NCBI GenBank assembly: GCA_902575065.1
Contig: CACGPU010000007.1
Coordinates: 1-64,000 of the forward strand
Length of the DNA stretch: 64,000 bases
Source of the DNA: an uncultured Alphaproteobacteria bacterium
GTDB lineage: Bacteria; Pseudomonadota; Alphaproteobacteria; HIMB59
Direction: 5' to 3'
Shown here: positions 8,320-18,059 of the stretch, one piece after another
Layout of the letters: the number at the start of each line of letters is the position of its first letter
Numbering within the stretch: position 1 is the first letter of the stretch
Translations under genes and position numbers: made by a program
The notes under the pieces: generated by a model
What the model saw: only the letters and a program-made list of their open reading frames with translations
Told to the model about the DNA's origin: nothing
Databases searched by the model: none

Positions 8320-8937
8320 CTATTCACTTTTACTTATAGAGAAAAATTTACCATTTAAGCTATCTTGTCTCATTAAGCTGATATTAGAGTAACTCAAAGA
8401 TTTGATTGAGTTATCAAATATTATCTCTTTTGTGATATCTGATACTGAGATATGGTGGTTACTAAACTCAAATAAATAAGGATATCCCCATATTAAATAA
8501 TATTCCATCTCTAAAGAATTTAAATTACTGAAACGCTTTAGATCTTTTTGTATTTCTTGTTGGTTGAGTGTTTTTCTAAATAAATCGAAATGTCTCATTA
8601 TATCATTGCACAAAAAATTAAATTTTTCATTTGTGTTCATTTCTAGAGCAAAAAAATTTTTAATTTTTTTTAAGCCTAAAACATTAAATACTTCTTTATA
8701 AGATTTATTCTGATTAGATAAAAAATACTCTTTAAATGAATTAATAAGCTCCTCTTCATTATAAATGTGGCTTAAATAAAAAGGAGCTTTGACAGTATAA
8801 TGAAGACCATACTCTAATATTTTAGAGTTATCAAATTTCACATTATTTTTTAGAAGTAATTTCTCTACTTGATCAATAAATAATTTATTGGGTATTAGAT
8901 AAATTGAGTAGCGGGGAAATTGAATATAACTATCCAT
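8320..8937 (-). CDS. DUF1045 family protein, 2H phosphoesterase superfamily
   Basis: The 205-residue protein matches the DUF1045 pattern: RYSIYLIP at the N terminus, GLHYTVKAPF at 44-53, the IWGYPY segment near 149-154, and HHISVS at 161-166. The two HxT/S motifs, H46-Y-T48 and H162-I-S164, are the paired catalytic motifs of the 2H phosphoesterase (2'-5' RNA ligase-like) superfamily. DUF1045 proteins are usually found in phosphonate (phn) operons. Here no phn gene is visible, and the gene overlaps the stop of the Gate-domain membrane protein by 8 bases. The substrate is unknown, and a cyclic phosphodiester is the natural guess. Confidence 0.75.
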   Translation of the reverse strand: MDSYIQFPRYSIYLIPNKLFIDQVEKLLLKNNVKFDNSKILEYGLHYTVKAPFYLSHIYNEEELINSFKEYFLSNQNKSYKEVFNVLGLKKIKNFFALEMNTNEKFNFLCNDIMRHFDLFRKTLNQQEIQKDLKRFSNLNSLEMEYYLIWGYPYLFEFSNHHISVSDITKEIIFDNSIKSLSYSNISLMRQDSLNGKFFSISKSE

Positions 8938-9886
8938 ATGTAATTTTACTCAATATAAATTTTTGCATTTTTGTTTCTAATAAAACTTTCATTATAAGAA
9001 TTATAAAAACGGTATAAATAAATCTAAAAAATAAAATACCAGAAATATGACTTCCTAATAACAAAATTAATATTGTATCTTCAATTATGCTATGACATAA
9101 ACTTAAAAAAGACAAAGACAGTAAAATATCTTTTTTTGAAATATTGTTTTTTCTAGACTCTTCAATTAAAAACCCCCCTCCAAACGAAATTCCCAATGTT
9201 AAGCCTATTAAAATTATATTAGCTACTTTCTCTGACATACCCAAATAGGACAAAGGAACTTTCAAAGTATTAATTATAAATTTCCAAATACCAATTGCTT
9301 TGAGTATATTAATTGTTGATATAATAAAAAATATTATTAAGAAAATTAGGAAAAAATTTTGAAGTTGTGAAATAGCCCACTCTAAATTTGAGACATCTTT
9401 AACTGGAACTTGTAAGATTGAATTATTAGGTTCATTAAATAAATTATAATTAGTAAATATTAAATTTAATATTTTTCCTGCAATTACAGCATTTACAAAT
9501 CTAAAAGTTAAATTAAATACCCATGAAATTCTTGATTTTTTTGCAATAGCTACTTCAATTGGTAAACTATGTGCTATAAGTATAATTAATCCTAAAATTG
9601 TAGTTTCAGCTATTGTGTAATCGAATATTGCTTGAAGGGATGCAAAAGCAGCCAGGCCTGCATATATGTTTACTAAAATAGCAGCCATCCAAACTAGTCC
9701 TAATGAACCATCAATGCCTATAAAACTTGTTAATGGCTCAAGGAATTTAGCTAAAAAGGGGATTGCACCAATGAGCTCAAGGATTCTAATAATAATGATA
9801 ACGGGCAAAATAACTTTGAATAAAATCCAAAAAATTTTAGTAGTTTCTTGAAATATATTTACTAGTATTTTTTTAGATTTTTCCAT
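8930..9886 (-). CDS. Gate-domain (nucleoside recognition) membrane protein
   Basis: A 318-residue integral membrane protein with about eight hydrophobic helices arranged as two similar halves. Each half contains a Gate-like segment, for example GLVWMAAILVNIYAGLAAF in the first half and GISFGGGFLIEE in the second. This is the pattern of the Gate/nucleoside-recognition domain family (SpmA/SpmB and YjiH relatives). The transported substrate is not known for this group. It is the upstream partner of the DUF1045 gene through an 8-base overlap. Its start codon is 43 bases from the divergent M23 peptidase gene. Confidence 0.7.
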   Translation of the reverse strand: MEKSKKILVNIFQETTKIFWILFKVILPVIIIIRILELIGAIPFLAKFLEPLTSFIGIDGSLGLVWMAAILVNIYAGLAAFASLQAIFDYTIAETTILGLIILIAHSLPIEVAIAKKSRISWVFNLTFRFVNAVIAGKILNLIFTNYNLFNEPNNSILQVPVKDVSNLEWAISQLQNFFLIFLIIFFIISTINILKAIGIWKFIINTLKVPLSYLGMSEKVANIILIGLTLGISFGGGFLIEESRKNNISKKDILLSLSFLSLCHSIIEDTILILLLGSHISGILFFRFIYTVFIILIMKVLLETKMQKFILSKITYG

Positions 9887-9929
9887 TATGATAACAATCG
9901 ATTAATTTTACTTCTTTATAAAGAAATAA

Positions 9930-11399
9930 ATGACAAGGACAAATAGTTTTACAATAAAAGCATCACTAACAACTTTATTAGTTTTAATCAGCTTTTTTTG
10001 CTTTTATATGAGCTATTCTGATTTCGTAAAAATAAACAATGAATATGCTTATATTTATGATGATGTAGATATTAACTATTTTGATAAAAAAAAATTTCAA
10101 AAATATTATGATGTTATAAGTATTGAAAGTCTTGATGATCCAATATTTGATAAAGAAAAATCAAAAAATTATTTTGAAAATATAACACTTGAAAATTTAT
10201 CAAATATTTTCGATAAAGACTTAACCAAAAAAGAAGAGAAAGTTAATATAAAAACACCAGAAGACTCTTTACCAATTGAAAATAAGAAAGATGAGAAATT
10301 AAATAATAATTTTGATGAAATCATAGTTTCCAAGGGAGATAGTTTTGCAAAAGTTTTAAAAAAAGGAGGTCTAAAAGGAAGAGATATAGACTTAGTAATA
10401 CTCAACGGAAAAGAATATTATGATTTTTCTAAATTATATATTGGGGATACTGTAAAAATATTCAGTAAATATGATGCTGAGGGTTTAAATACTTTTGACC
10501 TAATTTATAAATATTCTGACACTAAAGAATTAATCATATCTTACCTAAATGATAATTTTATTTATGAAATTAATGAAATTCCTTTGAGTTCCAAAGAAAT
10601 TTTTGTGACTGGGAAAATTAAAACAAGTTTATATAAAGCTATGAAAGATCAAGGGTTATCTGAAATAGTAATTAATGAAATTATCAGGATTTACAGTTTT
10701 GATGTTGATTTTCAGAGAGATATTTATGAGGGTGATAATTTTGAAATGCTGTTTGTCAAAAAGGTAAACAATGATGGTAAGACAATTCAAATCGAAGATC
10801 CAAAATACTTAATGCTTTCATCAAGAGGTACTCCATTAATATACTATCTTTATGACAATGGAGAATTCAGCGAATATTTTGACGAAAAAGGTAAAGGAAT
10901 GACAAAAAGCTTAATGAAAACTCCAATAAATGGTGCAAGGCTTAGTTCCAGTTATGGTATGAGAAAACATCCTATCTCCGGTTATAATAAAATGCATAAA
11001 GGAGTAGATTTTGCTGCTCCAACAGGAACTCCAATTTTTGCTGCTGGAAATGGTATTGTAGAGTACGTAGGTAGAAATGGAGGATATGGAAAATACATTA
11101 GAATTCGTCATGATAGTACTTATAAAACAGCTTACGCACATCTTAATGGTTATAAAAAAGGAATATCAAGTGGTGTAAGAGTTAAGCAAGGTGATGTTAT
11201 TGGTTATGTAGGCTCAACAGGAAAATCAACTGGACCTCATTTACATTATGAAATTATTGTTAATGGAAAACAAATAAACCCAGCTACACTTAAATTACCT
11301 TCAGGAAGGAAACTGAACGAACAGCAACTAAACGAATTTCAAATATTAGTTTCTGAAATAGATGAAGAAGTTAATATTTATAAAAATAAAATAAATTAA
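9930..11399 (+). CDS. M23 family (LytM-type) murein endopeptidase
   Basis: The 489-residue protein has an N-terminal membrane anchor (about 12-29), an Asp/Lys-rich linker, a LysM/OapA-like segment around 130-200, and a C-terminal M23 domain. The zinc-binding motifs are H356-xxx-D360 in MHKGVDFAAP and H437-L-H439 in GPHLHYEI; YAHLNGY contributes another conserved His. Such proteins cleave peptide cross-bridges in peptidoglycan from the periplasmic side. Gene order with convergent DUF4167-prmC-prfA suggests a conserved housekeeping role. Its TAA stop shares the tetramer TTAA with the stop of DUF4167. Confidence 0.92.
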   Translation: MTRTNSFTIKASLTTLLVLISFFCFYMSYSDFVKINNEYAYIYDDVDINYFDKKKFQKYYDVISIESLDDPIFDKEKSKNYFENITLENLSNIFDKDLTKKEEKVNIKTPEDSLPIENKKDEKLNNNFDEIIVSKGDSFAKVLKKGGLKGRDIDLVILNGKEYYDFSKLYIGDTVKIFSKYDAEGLNTFDLIYKYSDTKELIISYLNDNFIYEINEIPLSSKEIFVTGKIKTSLYKAMKDQGLSEIVINEIIRIYSFDVDFQRDIYEGDNFEMLFVKKVNNDGKTIQIEDPKYLMLSSRGTPLIYYLYDNGEFSEYFDEKGKGMTKSLMKTPINGARLSSSYGMRKHPISGYNKMHKGVDFAAPTGTPIFAAGNGIVEYVGRNGGYGKYIRIRHDSTYKTAYAHLNGYKKGISSGVRVKQGDVIGYVGSTGKSTGPHLHYEIIVNGKQINPATLKLPSGRKLNEQQLNEFQILVSEIDEEVNIYKNKIN

Positions 11400-11785
11400 G
11401 CTAACTGACTAGCCAAGTCATCAAAATCAGAGGTTGAGTTACGTTCTGACTTATTGTCTTTGTTCAAATCGCTGTCGTTATTCTCAGTTTTATCTTTACT
11501 AATAATTTTTCTAGCAACAAAACCTCTATTTGAATTATCTGTTTGTCTAAAATAGTGTTCAGCGTGTTGAAGGTAAAACTGCTCTAATACGTCGTCACCT
11601 TGTCCCTTAGCATCTTTTGCTTTGTTAAGATAATCGTTATATTGATCTTTTGGATTTTTTCCGTTTCTTTTAAATCCGTTTGAATTTCCATTAGCTTGTA
11701 GATATGGAGAGTCAGCAACACCAGATCTAGAGGAGTTTATTTTCCTTTGACCGCCGTAAGGCTTTCTTTTTACAAAATTTTTCAT
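11396..11785 (-). CDS. DUF4167 domain protein
   Basis: A 129-residue, highly polar, low-complexity protein. The conserved core is at about 42-83, with KDQYNDYLNKAKDAKGQGD and a following YLQHAEHYFRQTD segment. This is the DUF4167 signature, found in Alphaproteobacteria just downstream of prmC. The N terminus is rich in Arg, Gly and Asn, suggesting possible RNA binding, which is inference. The C-terminal third is acidic and Ser/Asn-rich, probably disordered. It follows prmC by 36 bases and is likely the last gene of the lysC-to-prmC run. No biochemical role is established. Confidence 0.85.
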   Translation of the reverse strand: MKNFVKRKPYGGQRKINSSRSGVADSPYLQANGNSNGFKRNGKNPKDQYNDYLNKAKDAKGQGDDVLEQFYLQHAEHYFRQTDNSNRGFVARKIISKDKTENNDSDLNKDNKSERNSTSDFDDLASQLA

Positions 11786-11821
11786 TAATTTTTATCGATT
11801 ATCTCTAAAAAAGCCCATCAA

Positions 11822-12688
11822 TTAAACAGTAGGGAATTTTATCTTTATCAGTCTATCTAAATTAAGATAATCGGTTTTTTTATAAACTATTTTTACACCT
11901 TTTTCTAATAATAATTTATACATTTTTTTAGTGATAATTGGATCAATTTCAAAATAAACAACCCCTTTAAACTTTACACTAATTAAAAAATTAATAATTT
12001 TAGCATAATAATCCATGCCTAATTTTCCACCATCAAGTGAAATTCTTGGATCATGTAAAGTCTCCTTATTTAAATTTAAATAATTTCTTGTTGGTATATA
12101 TGGTGGGTTACAAACAATAAAATCAATATATTTCAGTCTATTTATTGGATAATTTTCAAACAAATTTGAGTGGAATATTTTTGTTTTTTGTCGCAGTTTA
12201 AATTTAATTAAATTTTTTTTGCAAGCATTAAGAGCATGTTTGGAAACATCAATAAAATCACAAAATGCATTATCTAGCTCATCTATAATAGAAATTCCAA
12301 GGCACCCAGTCCCACAACACAGATCAAGCAACTTCAAGTGTTTTTGATTTTTATTTTTTTTACAATCAATTAATATTTTTTCAACTAATATTTCAGAATC
12401 AGCTCTTGGATCTAAAGTGTAATCATCTGTATAGAAAATTTTTTTCCAAAAACCTTTTTCGTTGATTATTTTTGCTAATGGCTTTCCTTTTACTCTTTCA
12501 TTTAGAATCTTATTAATTAATTCTTGATCAACTTCACTATTATTAATATCTAAATTATTTTCATTATTAGATGAATAAGAAATCATTATTTGGGACTCTT
12601 GCTCAGCTTGAGATCCAGAAATTGATTTTAAATTTTTAAGTAATATTTTTTTTATATCTAATTTACTTAAATGATTATTAATTAGCAT
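11822..12688 (-). CDS. prmC: peptide chain release factor N5-glutamine methyltransferase
   Basis: PrmC methylates the Gln of the GGQ motif in release factors, which raises termination efficiency. The 288 residues include a helical N-terminal domain, LDPRADSEI at about 92-100 (release-factor contact), the SAM-binding [11 protein letters not shown] at 121-131, and the catalytic NPPY at 194-197. The gene overlaps prfA, its substrate gene, by 11 bases, the usual arrangement. Its isoelectric character and high Lys/Ile content simply follow the AT-rich genome. Confidence 0.95.
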   Translation of the reverse strand: MLINNHLSKLDIKKILLKNLKSISGSQAEQESQIMISYSSNNENNLDINNSEVDQELINKILNERVKGKPLAKIINEKGFWKKIFYTDDYTLDPRADSEILVEKILIDCKKNKNQKHLKLLDLCCGTGCLGISIIDELDNAFCDFIDVSKHALNACKKNLIKFKLRQKTKIFHSNLFENYPINRLKYIDFIVCNPPYIPTRNYLNLNKETLHDPRISLDGGKLGMDYYAKIINFLISVKFKGVVYFEIDPIITKKMYKLLLEKGVKIVYKKTDYLNLDRLIKIKFPTV

Positions 12689-13757
12689 TAAGTTGACTTA
12701 ATTTTTCGGCTTGTTCACTGGCTGACAAAGCTGATATCATTTCATCTAATGCCTCGCCAGTTAAAAACTGGTCTAATTTATAGAGTGTTAAGTTAATTCT
12801 ATGATCTGATACTCTGCCCTGTGGAAAATTATATGTTCTAATTCTTTCAGATCTATCTCCTGAGCCAACTTGATTTTTTCTATTAGATGAAACCTCTTCT
12901 TGTTTCTTAATTCTTTCAACTTCATATAATCTAGATCGTAAAATTTTTAATGCTTTAGCTTTATTTTTATGTTGAGATCTTTCGTCTTGTTGAGTTACTA
13001 CTATGTTTGTAGGTAAATGTGTAATTCTAACAGCGCTATCTGTTGTATTTACCGATTGGCCTCCCGCCCCTCCTGATCTATAAACGTCTATTCTTAAATC
13101 AGTATCTTTTATCTCTAAGTCAACGTCCTCAGCTTCTGGCAAAACAGCGACAGTTGCAGCCGAGGTGTGAATCCTTCCCCCAGACTCAGTTTCTGGTATG
13201 CGTTGAACTCTGTGGACACCAGACTCATTTTTTAAAAATTTAAATACACCATCTCCTTTAATTTCTATTATTGCTTCTTTTATACCCTTCAATCCTGTCT
13301 CGCTCTTCTCCATTGGCTGAAACTTCCAACTTTTTAATGAGGAATATCGCTCATACATTCTATATAAATCTCCAGCAAATAATGCAGCCTCATCTCCTCC
13401 GGTACCAGCCCTTATTTCTAATATTACATTTTTATCATCAGCCTCATCTTTAGGCAGTAGAGCAATTAGTAATTCTTTATTTTTAATTTCTAAATCTTTT
13501 TCATATAAAGGTAATTCTTGTTTTGCTAAATTTCGGAGCTCTTCATCGCTTTCATTTTCAAGTATTTCTTTATAGCCTTTGATTTCCTTATCTAAATTTT
13601 TAATGGTGTCAGATAGAGCAATAATTGGCTCCAATTTTGATAAATCTTTATTTATTTGAATAATTTCCTCATTTTTTAAGTTTTGAGAATTTAAAAGTTT
13701 CTCATTTAATTGATTAAATTTGTTTTTTAAATCAATGATTTGTTTATCTAATTTCAT
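12678..13757 (-). CDS. prfA: peptide chain release factor 1
   Basis: RF1 recognises UAA and UAG and triggers peptide release. I choose the ATG at 13757 (MKLDKQ) over the in-frame ATG at 13784 because it gives 359 residues, like E. coli RF1 (360), and only a 14-base overlap with hisS. In this numbering the codon-recognition PxT is PET at about 188-190, preceded by HRVQRI. The catalytic GGQ is at about 232-234 within [12 protein letters not shown]. The RF1-conserved [18 protein letters not shown] follows. It is translated from the hisS-prfA-prmC message. Confidence 0.95.
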   Translation of the reverse strand: MKLDKQIIDLKNKFNQLNEKLLNSQNLKNEEIIQINKDLSKLEPIIALSDTIKNLDKEIKGYKEILENESDEELRNLAKQELPLYEKDLEIKNKELLIALLPKDEADDKNVILEIRAGTGGDEAALFAGDLYRMYERYSSLKSWKFQPMEKSETGLKGIKEAIIEIKGDGVFKFLKNESGVHRVQRIPETESGGRIHTSAATVAVLPEAEDVDLEIKDTDLRIDVYRSGGAGGQSVNTTDSAVRITHLPTNIVVTQQDERSQHKNKAKALKILRSRLYEVERIKKQEEVSSNRKNQVGSGDRSERIRTYNFPQGRVSDHRINLTLYKLDQFLTGEALDEMISALSASEQAEKLSQLNAN

Positions 13758-14991
13758 TTTTAAGCTCGAATTTGGAAATTTCAAAAGATTTTTGATTTTT
13801 ATTTTTTAAATCTTTTAAAATAATTTTTTTATTTTTGATCTCTTCTTCACCAATAAGAAGAATAAAATTGAAATTGTTTTTATCTGCATAACTAAAAAGT
13901 TTTTTTATATTTTTACTAACTCTAACTTCATGATTATATCTTAAACTGTAAATTTGTTTTAAAATTCTATTATTATTTAAATAAGACTCATCTTGGACAG
14001 CAAATAATATCTTTTTATCTAATTCTGACTTTTCATCTTTTATAGATATCAAATCCATTAATCTTTCTATACCAGCTGCCCAGCCAACACCTGGTATATC
14101 TCTAGAAGAAATCATACTAATTAAATTGTCATACCTACCGCCAGCTAATATTGCATTTTGTCTTTTATCTTCATTTGTTTGAAACTCAAAAGCCGTATGT
14201 GAATAATAATCTAATCCTCTAACTAATTTTGGGTCTTCAAAAAATTCAATTTTATTATCGTTTAAAAGTTTTTTAACTTTATTAAAATAATTTTTACTCT
14301 CTTCAGATAAGTGTTCACTAATTTTTGGAGCATTTTCTAATATTTCAGAGTCTTTTGGATCTTTACTATCCAAAATTCTAAGTGGATTTTTATCCAATCT
14401 AGATTGTGAGATTTCTGATAACTGTTTTTTAAATTCAGTTAAATATTTTTTTAATTCATAAGCATATTTTATTTGATCTTCTTTTGACCCTAAAGAATTA
14501 ATTAATAACCTATGTTTATTTTCTTTAATTCCAAGGTCATCAAATAATAACTTTGCGATTAGAATTAATTCAAAATCTATATATGGACTTTTTTCACCAA
14601 TAGACTCAATATTTATTTGATGAAACTGTCTATATCTACCTTTTTGGGGTCTTTCTCTTCTAAACATTGGGCCGTGAGTAGTTAATTTAAGTAAGCCCGA
14701 TTGATAGTTTGAAGCAGCAAACCTAGCTAGACTACTTGTGGCCTCTGGTCTTAAACAGATATATGCTTCACCTTTATCTAAAAATGAATACATCTCTTTA
14801 GAAACAATATCGGTTTGCTCGCCTACGGTCCTAGAGAATAAATCTTGTTGTTCCAAAATAGGAGTTTGTATAGATTTAAAATTGAAATTCCTACAGATTG
14901 AATAAAATTTTTCAATAATAAATTCAAACTTCTCCATTTCAGCTCCATGAATATCATGTGTGCCTTTTACTAAACTAATATTTCTTTTCAT
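13744..14991 (-). CDS. hisS: histidyl-tRNA synthetase
   Basis: A class II synthetase charging tRNA-His. The 415-residue protein has motif 2 in the stretch [16 protein letters not shown], the His-specific loop [15 protein letters not shown], and [11 protein letters not shown] and [11 protein letters not shown] (motif 3) before a C-terminal anticodon-binding domain. Length is normal for bacterial HisRS. It overlaps ispG upstream by 4 bases (ATGA) and runs into prfA, so it sits in the middle of a tightly coupled operon. The rodZ-ispG-hisS order is also seen in E. coli. Confidence 0.96.
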   Translation of the reverse strand: MKRNISLVKGTHDIHGAEMEKFEFIIEKFYSICRNFNFKSIQTPILEQQDLFSRTVGEQTDIVSKEMYSFLDKGEAYICLRPEATSSLARFAASNYQSGLLKLTTHGPMFRRERPQKGRYRQFHQINIESIGEKSPYIDFELILIAKLLFDDLGIKENKHRLLINSLGSKEDQIKYAYELKKYLTEFKKQLSEISQSRLDKNPLRILDSKDPKDSEILENAPKISEHLSEESKNYFNKVKKLLNDNKIEFFEDPKLVRGLDYYSHTAFEFQTNEDKRQNAILAGGRYDNLISMISSRDIPGVGWAAGIERLMDLISIKDEKSELDKKILFAVQDESYLNNNRILKQIYSLRYNHEVRVSKNIKKLFSYADKNNFNFILLIGEEEIKNKKIILKDLKNKNQKSFEISKFELKNEIR

Positions 14992-16082
14992 TTTAAATGA
15001 TGAATCTGATCAACTTTATTTTCTATAGTTTTAACTAAGTACTCAACTAAATCTTCGTCTTGTATTCTATGGCTTTTTTCTCCATCGACGTATACCATAT
15101 GTGTGTTATTTCCACCACCTGTTATACCTATGTTAGTCATTGTTGCTTCACCTGGCCCATTAACAACACATCCAATAATTGAAACTGTTATAGGTTTTTT
15201 AATGTGAGAAAGTTTTTTCTCAACATTTTTAACTGTCTCAATAACATCAAATTGCTGTCTTGCGCAAGATGGGCAAGATATTATTGTTACACCATAATCT
15301 CTTAAATTTAGTGATTTTAACATTTCAAACCCTACTTTGACCTCTTGAGTTGGATGGTCTGAAAGTGAAACTCTTACTGTATCGCCAATACCGTCATAAA
15401 GAAGCAATCCAAGACCTATAGAAGATTTTATTGATCCACTAAAATAACTTCCTGCTTCAGTAATACCTAAATGAAGAGGATAATCACAAAAATCAGATAA
15501 CTTTCTATATGACTCTACTGCTGTAAAAACATTAGAAGCTTTAACACTAATTTTAAAATTATCAAAATTTAGATCCTCTAAAAGTTTTATATTTAGCTTG
15601 GCACTTTCAAATAATGCCTCAGAGGTTGGGCTTTTATATTTTTCTAATATTGATTTTTCTAAACTTCCAGCATTAACACCTATTCTTATAGGTATTTTGT
15701 TCTGCTTGGCAGCTTCAACAACCTCTTTTACTTTTTCCCTAGAGCCAATATTACCTGGATTTATTCGAAGACAATGTGCTCCATTTTCTGCAGCCTCAAG
15801 TGCTCTTTTATAATGAAAGTGAATATCAGCGACTAAGGGGATCTTAATTTCAGGAATTATTTTTTTTATTGCTTTTGATGATTTTTCATCAGGAACTGAA
15901 ACTCTGACTATATCGCATCCCTCTTGTTCAATAAGAGATATCTGCTCAAGTGTTGCATCAATGTCATGTGTAAGGGTATTTGTCATTGTCTGAACCGTAA
16001 TTGGAGAGTCTCCACCAACAAAAATATTTCCTATTTGAATTTTTTTTGTTTTTTTTCTCTTTATAGAATGAGAATATTTCAT
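14988..16082 (-). CDS. ispG: 4-hydroxy-3-methylbut-2-enyl diphosphate synthase (flavodoxin)
   Basis: IspG is the [4Fe-4S] enzyme of the MEP isoprenoid pathway that converts MEcPP to HMBPP. The 364 residues show the TIM-barrel start [35 protein letters not shown], and the C-terminal cluster ligands in [10 protein letters not shown] (two Cys) and [12 protein letters not shown] (third Cys plus the Glu ligand). It is the short bacterial form without the plant insertion. It overlaps rodZ upstream and hisS downstream by 4 bases each. Its product ultimately feeds the polyprenyl diphosphate synthase found near 50 kb. Confidence 0.96.
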   Translation of the reverse strand: MKYSHSIKRKKTKKIQIGNIFVGGDSPITVQTMTNTLTHDIDATLEQISLIEQEGCDIVRVSVPDEKSSKAIKKIIPEIKIPLVADIHFHYKRALEAAENGAHCLRINPGNIGSREKVKEVVEAAKQNKIPIRIGVNAGSLEKSILEKYKSPTSEALFESAKLNIKLLEDLNFDNFKISVKASNVFTAVESYRKLSDFCDYPLHLGITEAGSYFSGSIKSSIGLGLLLYDGIGDTVRVSLSDHPTQEVKVGFEMLKSLNLRDYGVTIISCPSCARQQFDVIETVKNVEKKLSHIKKPITVSIIGCVVNGPGEATMTNIGITGGGNNTHMVYVDGEKSHRIQDEDLVEYLVKTIENKVDQIHHLK

Positions 16083-16798
16083 AATAAAATCTCTAAATCT
16101 TTAATGTGAAAATTAAATAAATATGAGTTTAATTCCTTATTTAATCTAATTTCTACACCTCTGTAAATTATCTTATCAATATTATTTATATTAGATAAAT
16201 CGATAAAAAAATCATTGTCTAAATCGAGAATAAGTTCATTAGATTTGGTAATTTCACCAAATTGTAAAGTATTTTTAATATTGTTTTGAATTTTGTAAAA
16301 AATAGTCTTATTAGATTTTGCAAAAATTGATAAGTTTTGCGAATAGTTAGCTCTTTTTAACAGGGTAAGATTATTAATAAAATCATCATGACTTAATTCA
16401 TATAAATCATATTGATTAGCGATCTTATAAACATCATTATAAACTTGATCTTTTTCTACTATTCTTATTGAAATTTGATTATTAAATTTCTTGTATATAT
16501 TGAATGATAGCAAAACTAAAATTATAAAAAAAAGTAATAATAAAAAAATTGTTATTGAATATTTTGTATAATCAATTGGTATATCACCAATTGAACTTTT
16601 ATATTTAATATCATAACCCAAATATCTATATATAGATTTTTTATAAGTTGATTGATAAGCACGATATTTTTTAGGCAGTTTTAAATTATCATCTAAAAGT
16701 CGTATTATTTCTAAATCTAATTTAAGAGCTTTGGATAAATCATTGATTGATAATCCTTTCTTAATTCTTGCCTCTTTGATTGAAATTAACTTATCCAA
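16079..16798 (-). CDS. rodZ: RodZ-like helix-turn-helix membrane protein
   Basis: The 239-residue protein has an N-terminal HTH_25-type domain (about 1-70; [20 protein letters not shown] and [16 protein letters not shown]), one membrane helix at about 81-103, and a periplasmic tail with a beta-rich end. That is the RodZ layout, the MreB-binding morphogenesis factor. The assignment is supported by its position directly before ispG-hisS, as in E. coli. The gene appears to start with TTG at 16798, 4 bases after the lysC stop; no closer ATG keeps the HTH. The periplasmic part is too divergent to prove RodZ function alone. Confidence 0.8.
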   Translation of the reverse strand: MDKLISIKEARIKKGLSINDLSKALKLDLEIIRLLDDNLKLPKKYRAYQSTYKKSIYRYLGYDIKYKSSIGDIPIDYTKYSITIFLLLLFFIILVLLSFNIYKKFNNQISIRIVEKDQVYNDVYKIANQYDLYELSHDDFINNLTLLKRANYSQNLSIFAKSNKTIFYKIQNNIKNTLQFGEITKSNELILDLDNDFFIDLSNINNIDKIIYRGVEIRLNKELNSYLFNFHIKDLEILL

Positions 16799-16802
16799 AA
16801 AA

Positions 16803-18017
16803 TTATTTATGTAGTTTGAAGGCTTGATGTAATTTTTGTACAGCTAAATCAGTTTGATCTTCATGAATTAATATACTTATTTTTATTTCTGAAGTGGTAA
16901 TAACTTGAATATTTATTTTATTTTTTCCAAGAGTATCAAATAATGTCTGGGCAACTCCAGCATGGGATCTCATCCCTACTCCAACCACTGAAATTTTTGA
17001 AATATTATTAGATGAAATAATTTTTTTATATCCAATTATAGATTTCTCTTTTTTTAGTATTTTTAATGCTTTTTCTAAGTCTAGTCTTGGCAAAGTAAAT
17101 GATAAATTTGCAAACTTTCCATCTTGTGAAATATTTTGGAGTATCATATCAACATTTATATTGCCTTTAGCTAATGGGCCAAAGATTTTTGAAGAGACTC
17201 CAGGTTTATCTTGTACTCTCGAAAGTGTAATTTTTGCTTCATCTTTGGAGTAAGTTATTCCACTCACAGTATTATTTTCTAAAACACTTTTTTCGTCAGT
17301 AATCATAGTACCAATTTTTTTGGGTTTGAAAGAAGATCTTACACTTAATTTAGTATTTTTTCTCATAGCTAACTCAACAGAACGAGTTTGAAGAACCTTA
17401 GCCCCTTGTGAGGCTAATTCAAGCATTTCTTCATATGAAATTTTATTAATTTTTTTTGCTTTAGGTACTATGTTTGGATCAGTGGTAAATACACCCTCAA
17501 CATCAGTATAAATTATACATTCTGTTTCCATCACTGCTGCAACAGCAACAGCACTAGTATCAGAACCACCCCTACCTAAGGTAGTTAATTCTCCCTTGTT
17601 GTTAATACCTTGGAAACCAGGAATTAATAGAACATCAAAATTTTCTAATTCATCATATAAAAATTTTTTATTAATAGATAAAATTCTAGACTTCATATGC
17701 TCTGATGATGTTATAATGGGTATTTGCCAACTAAGTAGCGATTTAGCTTTAATCTTTTGATTATTGAGACATATAGACATTAACGCACAAGATACATTTT
17801 CACCTGATGAAATGGCGTTATCAAAATCAATTGGATTTGGATTTTTTGAAAAAGATTTTGTTAAATTTATTAAACGATCAGTTTCACCTGACATAGCAGA
17901 TAACACGGCTATAACTTTTGATTTTTTTGACCAATCATGAATAATATCTGCTGATCTTTTTATAGCTTCAATACTCCCAACAGATGTACCACCAAATTTT
18001 ATAACTTTAATTTTCAT
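16803..18017 (-). CDS. lysC: aspartate kinase
   Basis: LysC phosphorylates aspartate, the first step towards lysine, threonine, methionine and diaminopimelate. The 404-residue monofunctional enzyme begins with KFGGTSVG and has TLGRGGSDTSAVAVA and YTDVEGVFTTDPN in the kinase domain (to about 245). Two ACT domains follow (about 260-404), which in this family mediate feedback inhibition by lysine or threonine. It heads the lysC-rodZ-ispG-hisS-prfA-prmC-DUF4167 run. It diverges from ubiG with 42 bases between start codons. Confidence 0.96.
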   Translation of the reverse strand: MKIKVIKFGGTSVGSIEAIKRSADIIHDWSKKSKVIAVLSAMSGETDRLINLTKSFSKNPNPIDFDNAISSGENVSCALMSICLNNQKIKAKSLLSWQIPIITSSEHMKSRILSINKKFLYDELENFDVLLIPGFQGINNKGELTTLGRGGSDTSAVAVAAVMETECIIYTDVEGVFTTDPNIVPKAKKINKISYEEMLELASQGAKVLQTRSVELAMRKNTKLSVRSSFKPKKIGTMITDEKSVLENNTVSGITYSKDEAKITLSRVQDKPGVSSKIFGPLAKGNINVDMILQNISQDGKFANLSFTLPRLDLEKALKILKKEKSIIGYKKIISSNNISKISVVGVGMRSHAGVAQTLFDTLGKNKINIQVITTSEIKISILIHEDQTDLAVQKLHQAFKLHK

Positions 18018-18029
18018 GAATTACGGTAA

Positions 18030-18035
18030 TATACT
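18030..18035 (+). promoter_or_regulatory. possible -10 element for ubiG
   Basis: The hexamer TATACT lies 24 bases before the ubiG ATG in the 42-base gap between the divergent lysC and ubiG starts. It is one mismatch from the TATAAT consensus. No convincing -35 hexamer sits 16-18 bases upstream, and in DNA this AT-rich such hexamers occur often by chance. It is listed because the gap is so small that any promoter must be here or inside lysC. Confidence 0.25.
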
Positions 18036-18059
18036 CTTAACATTTATGATGTAAAGAAC

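Noticed and set aside
13043-13453. Plus-strand reading frames opposite prfA
   Set aside because: They lie wholly inside the release-factor gene, have low-complexity composition and no start signal.
13757-13784. Extended N terminus of prfA from the ATG at 13784
   Set aside because: The extra nine residues do not match RF1 and increase the overlap with hisS; the ATG at 13757 gives the normal length.
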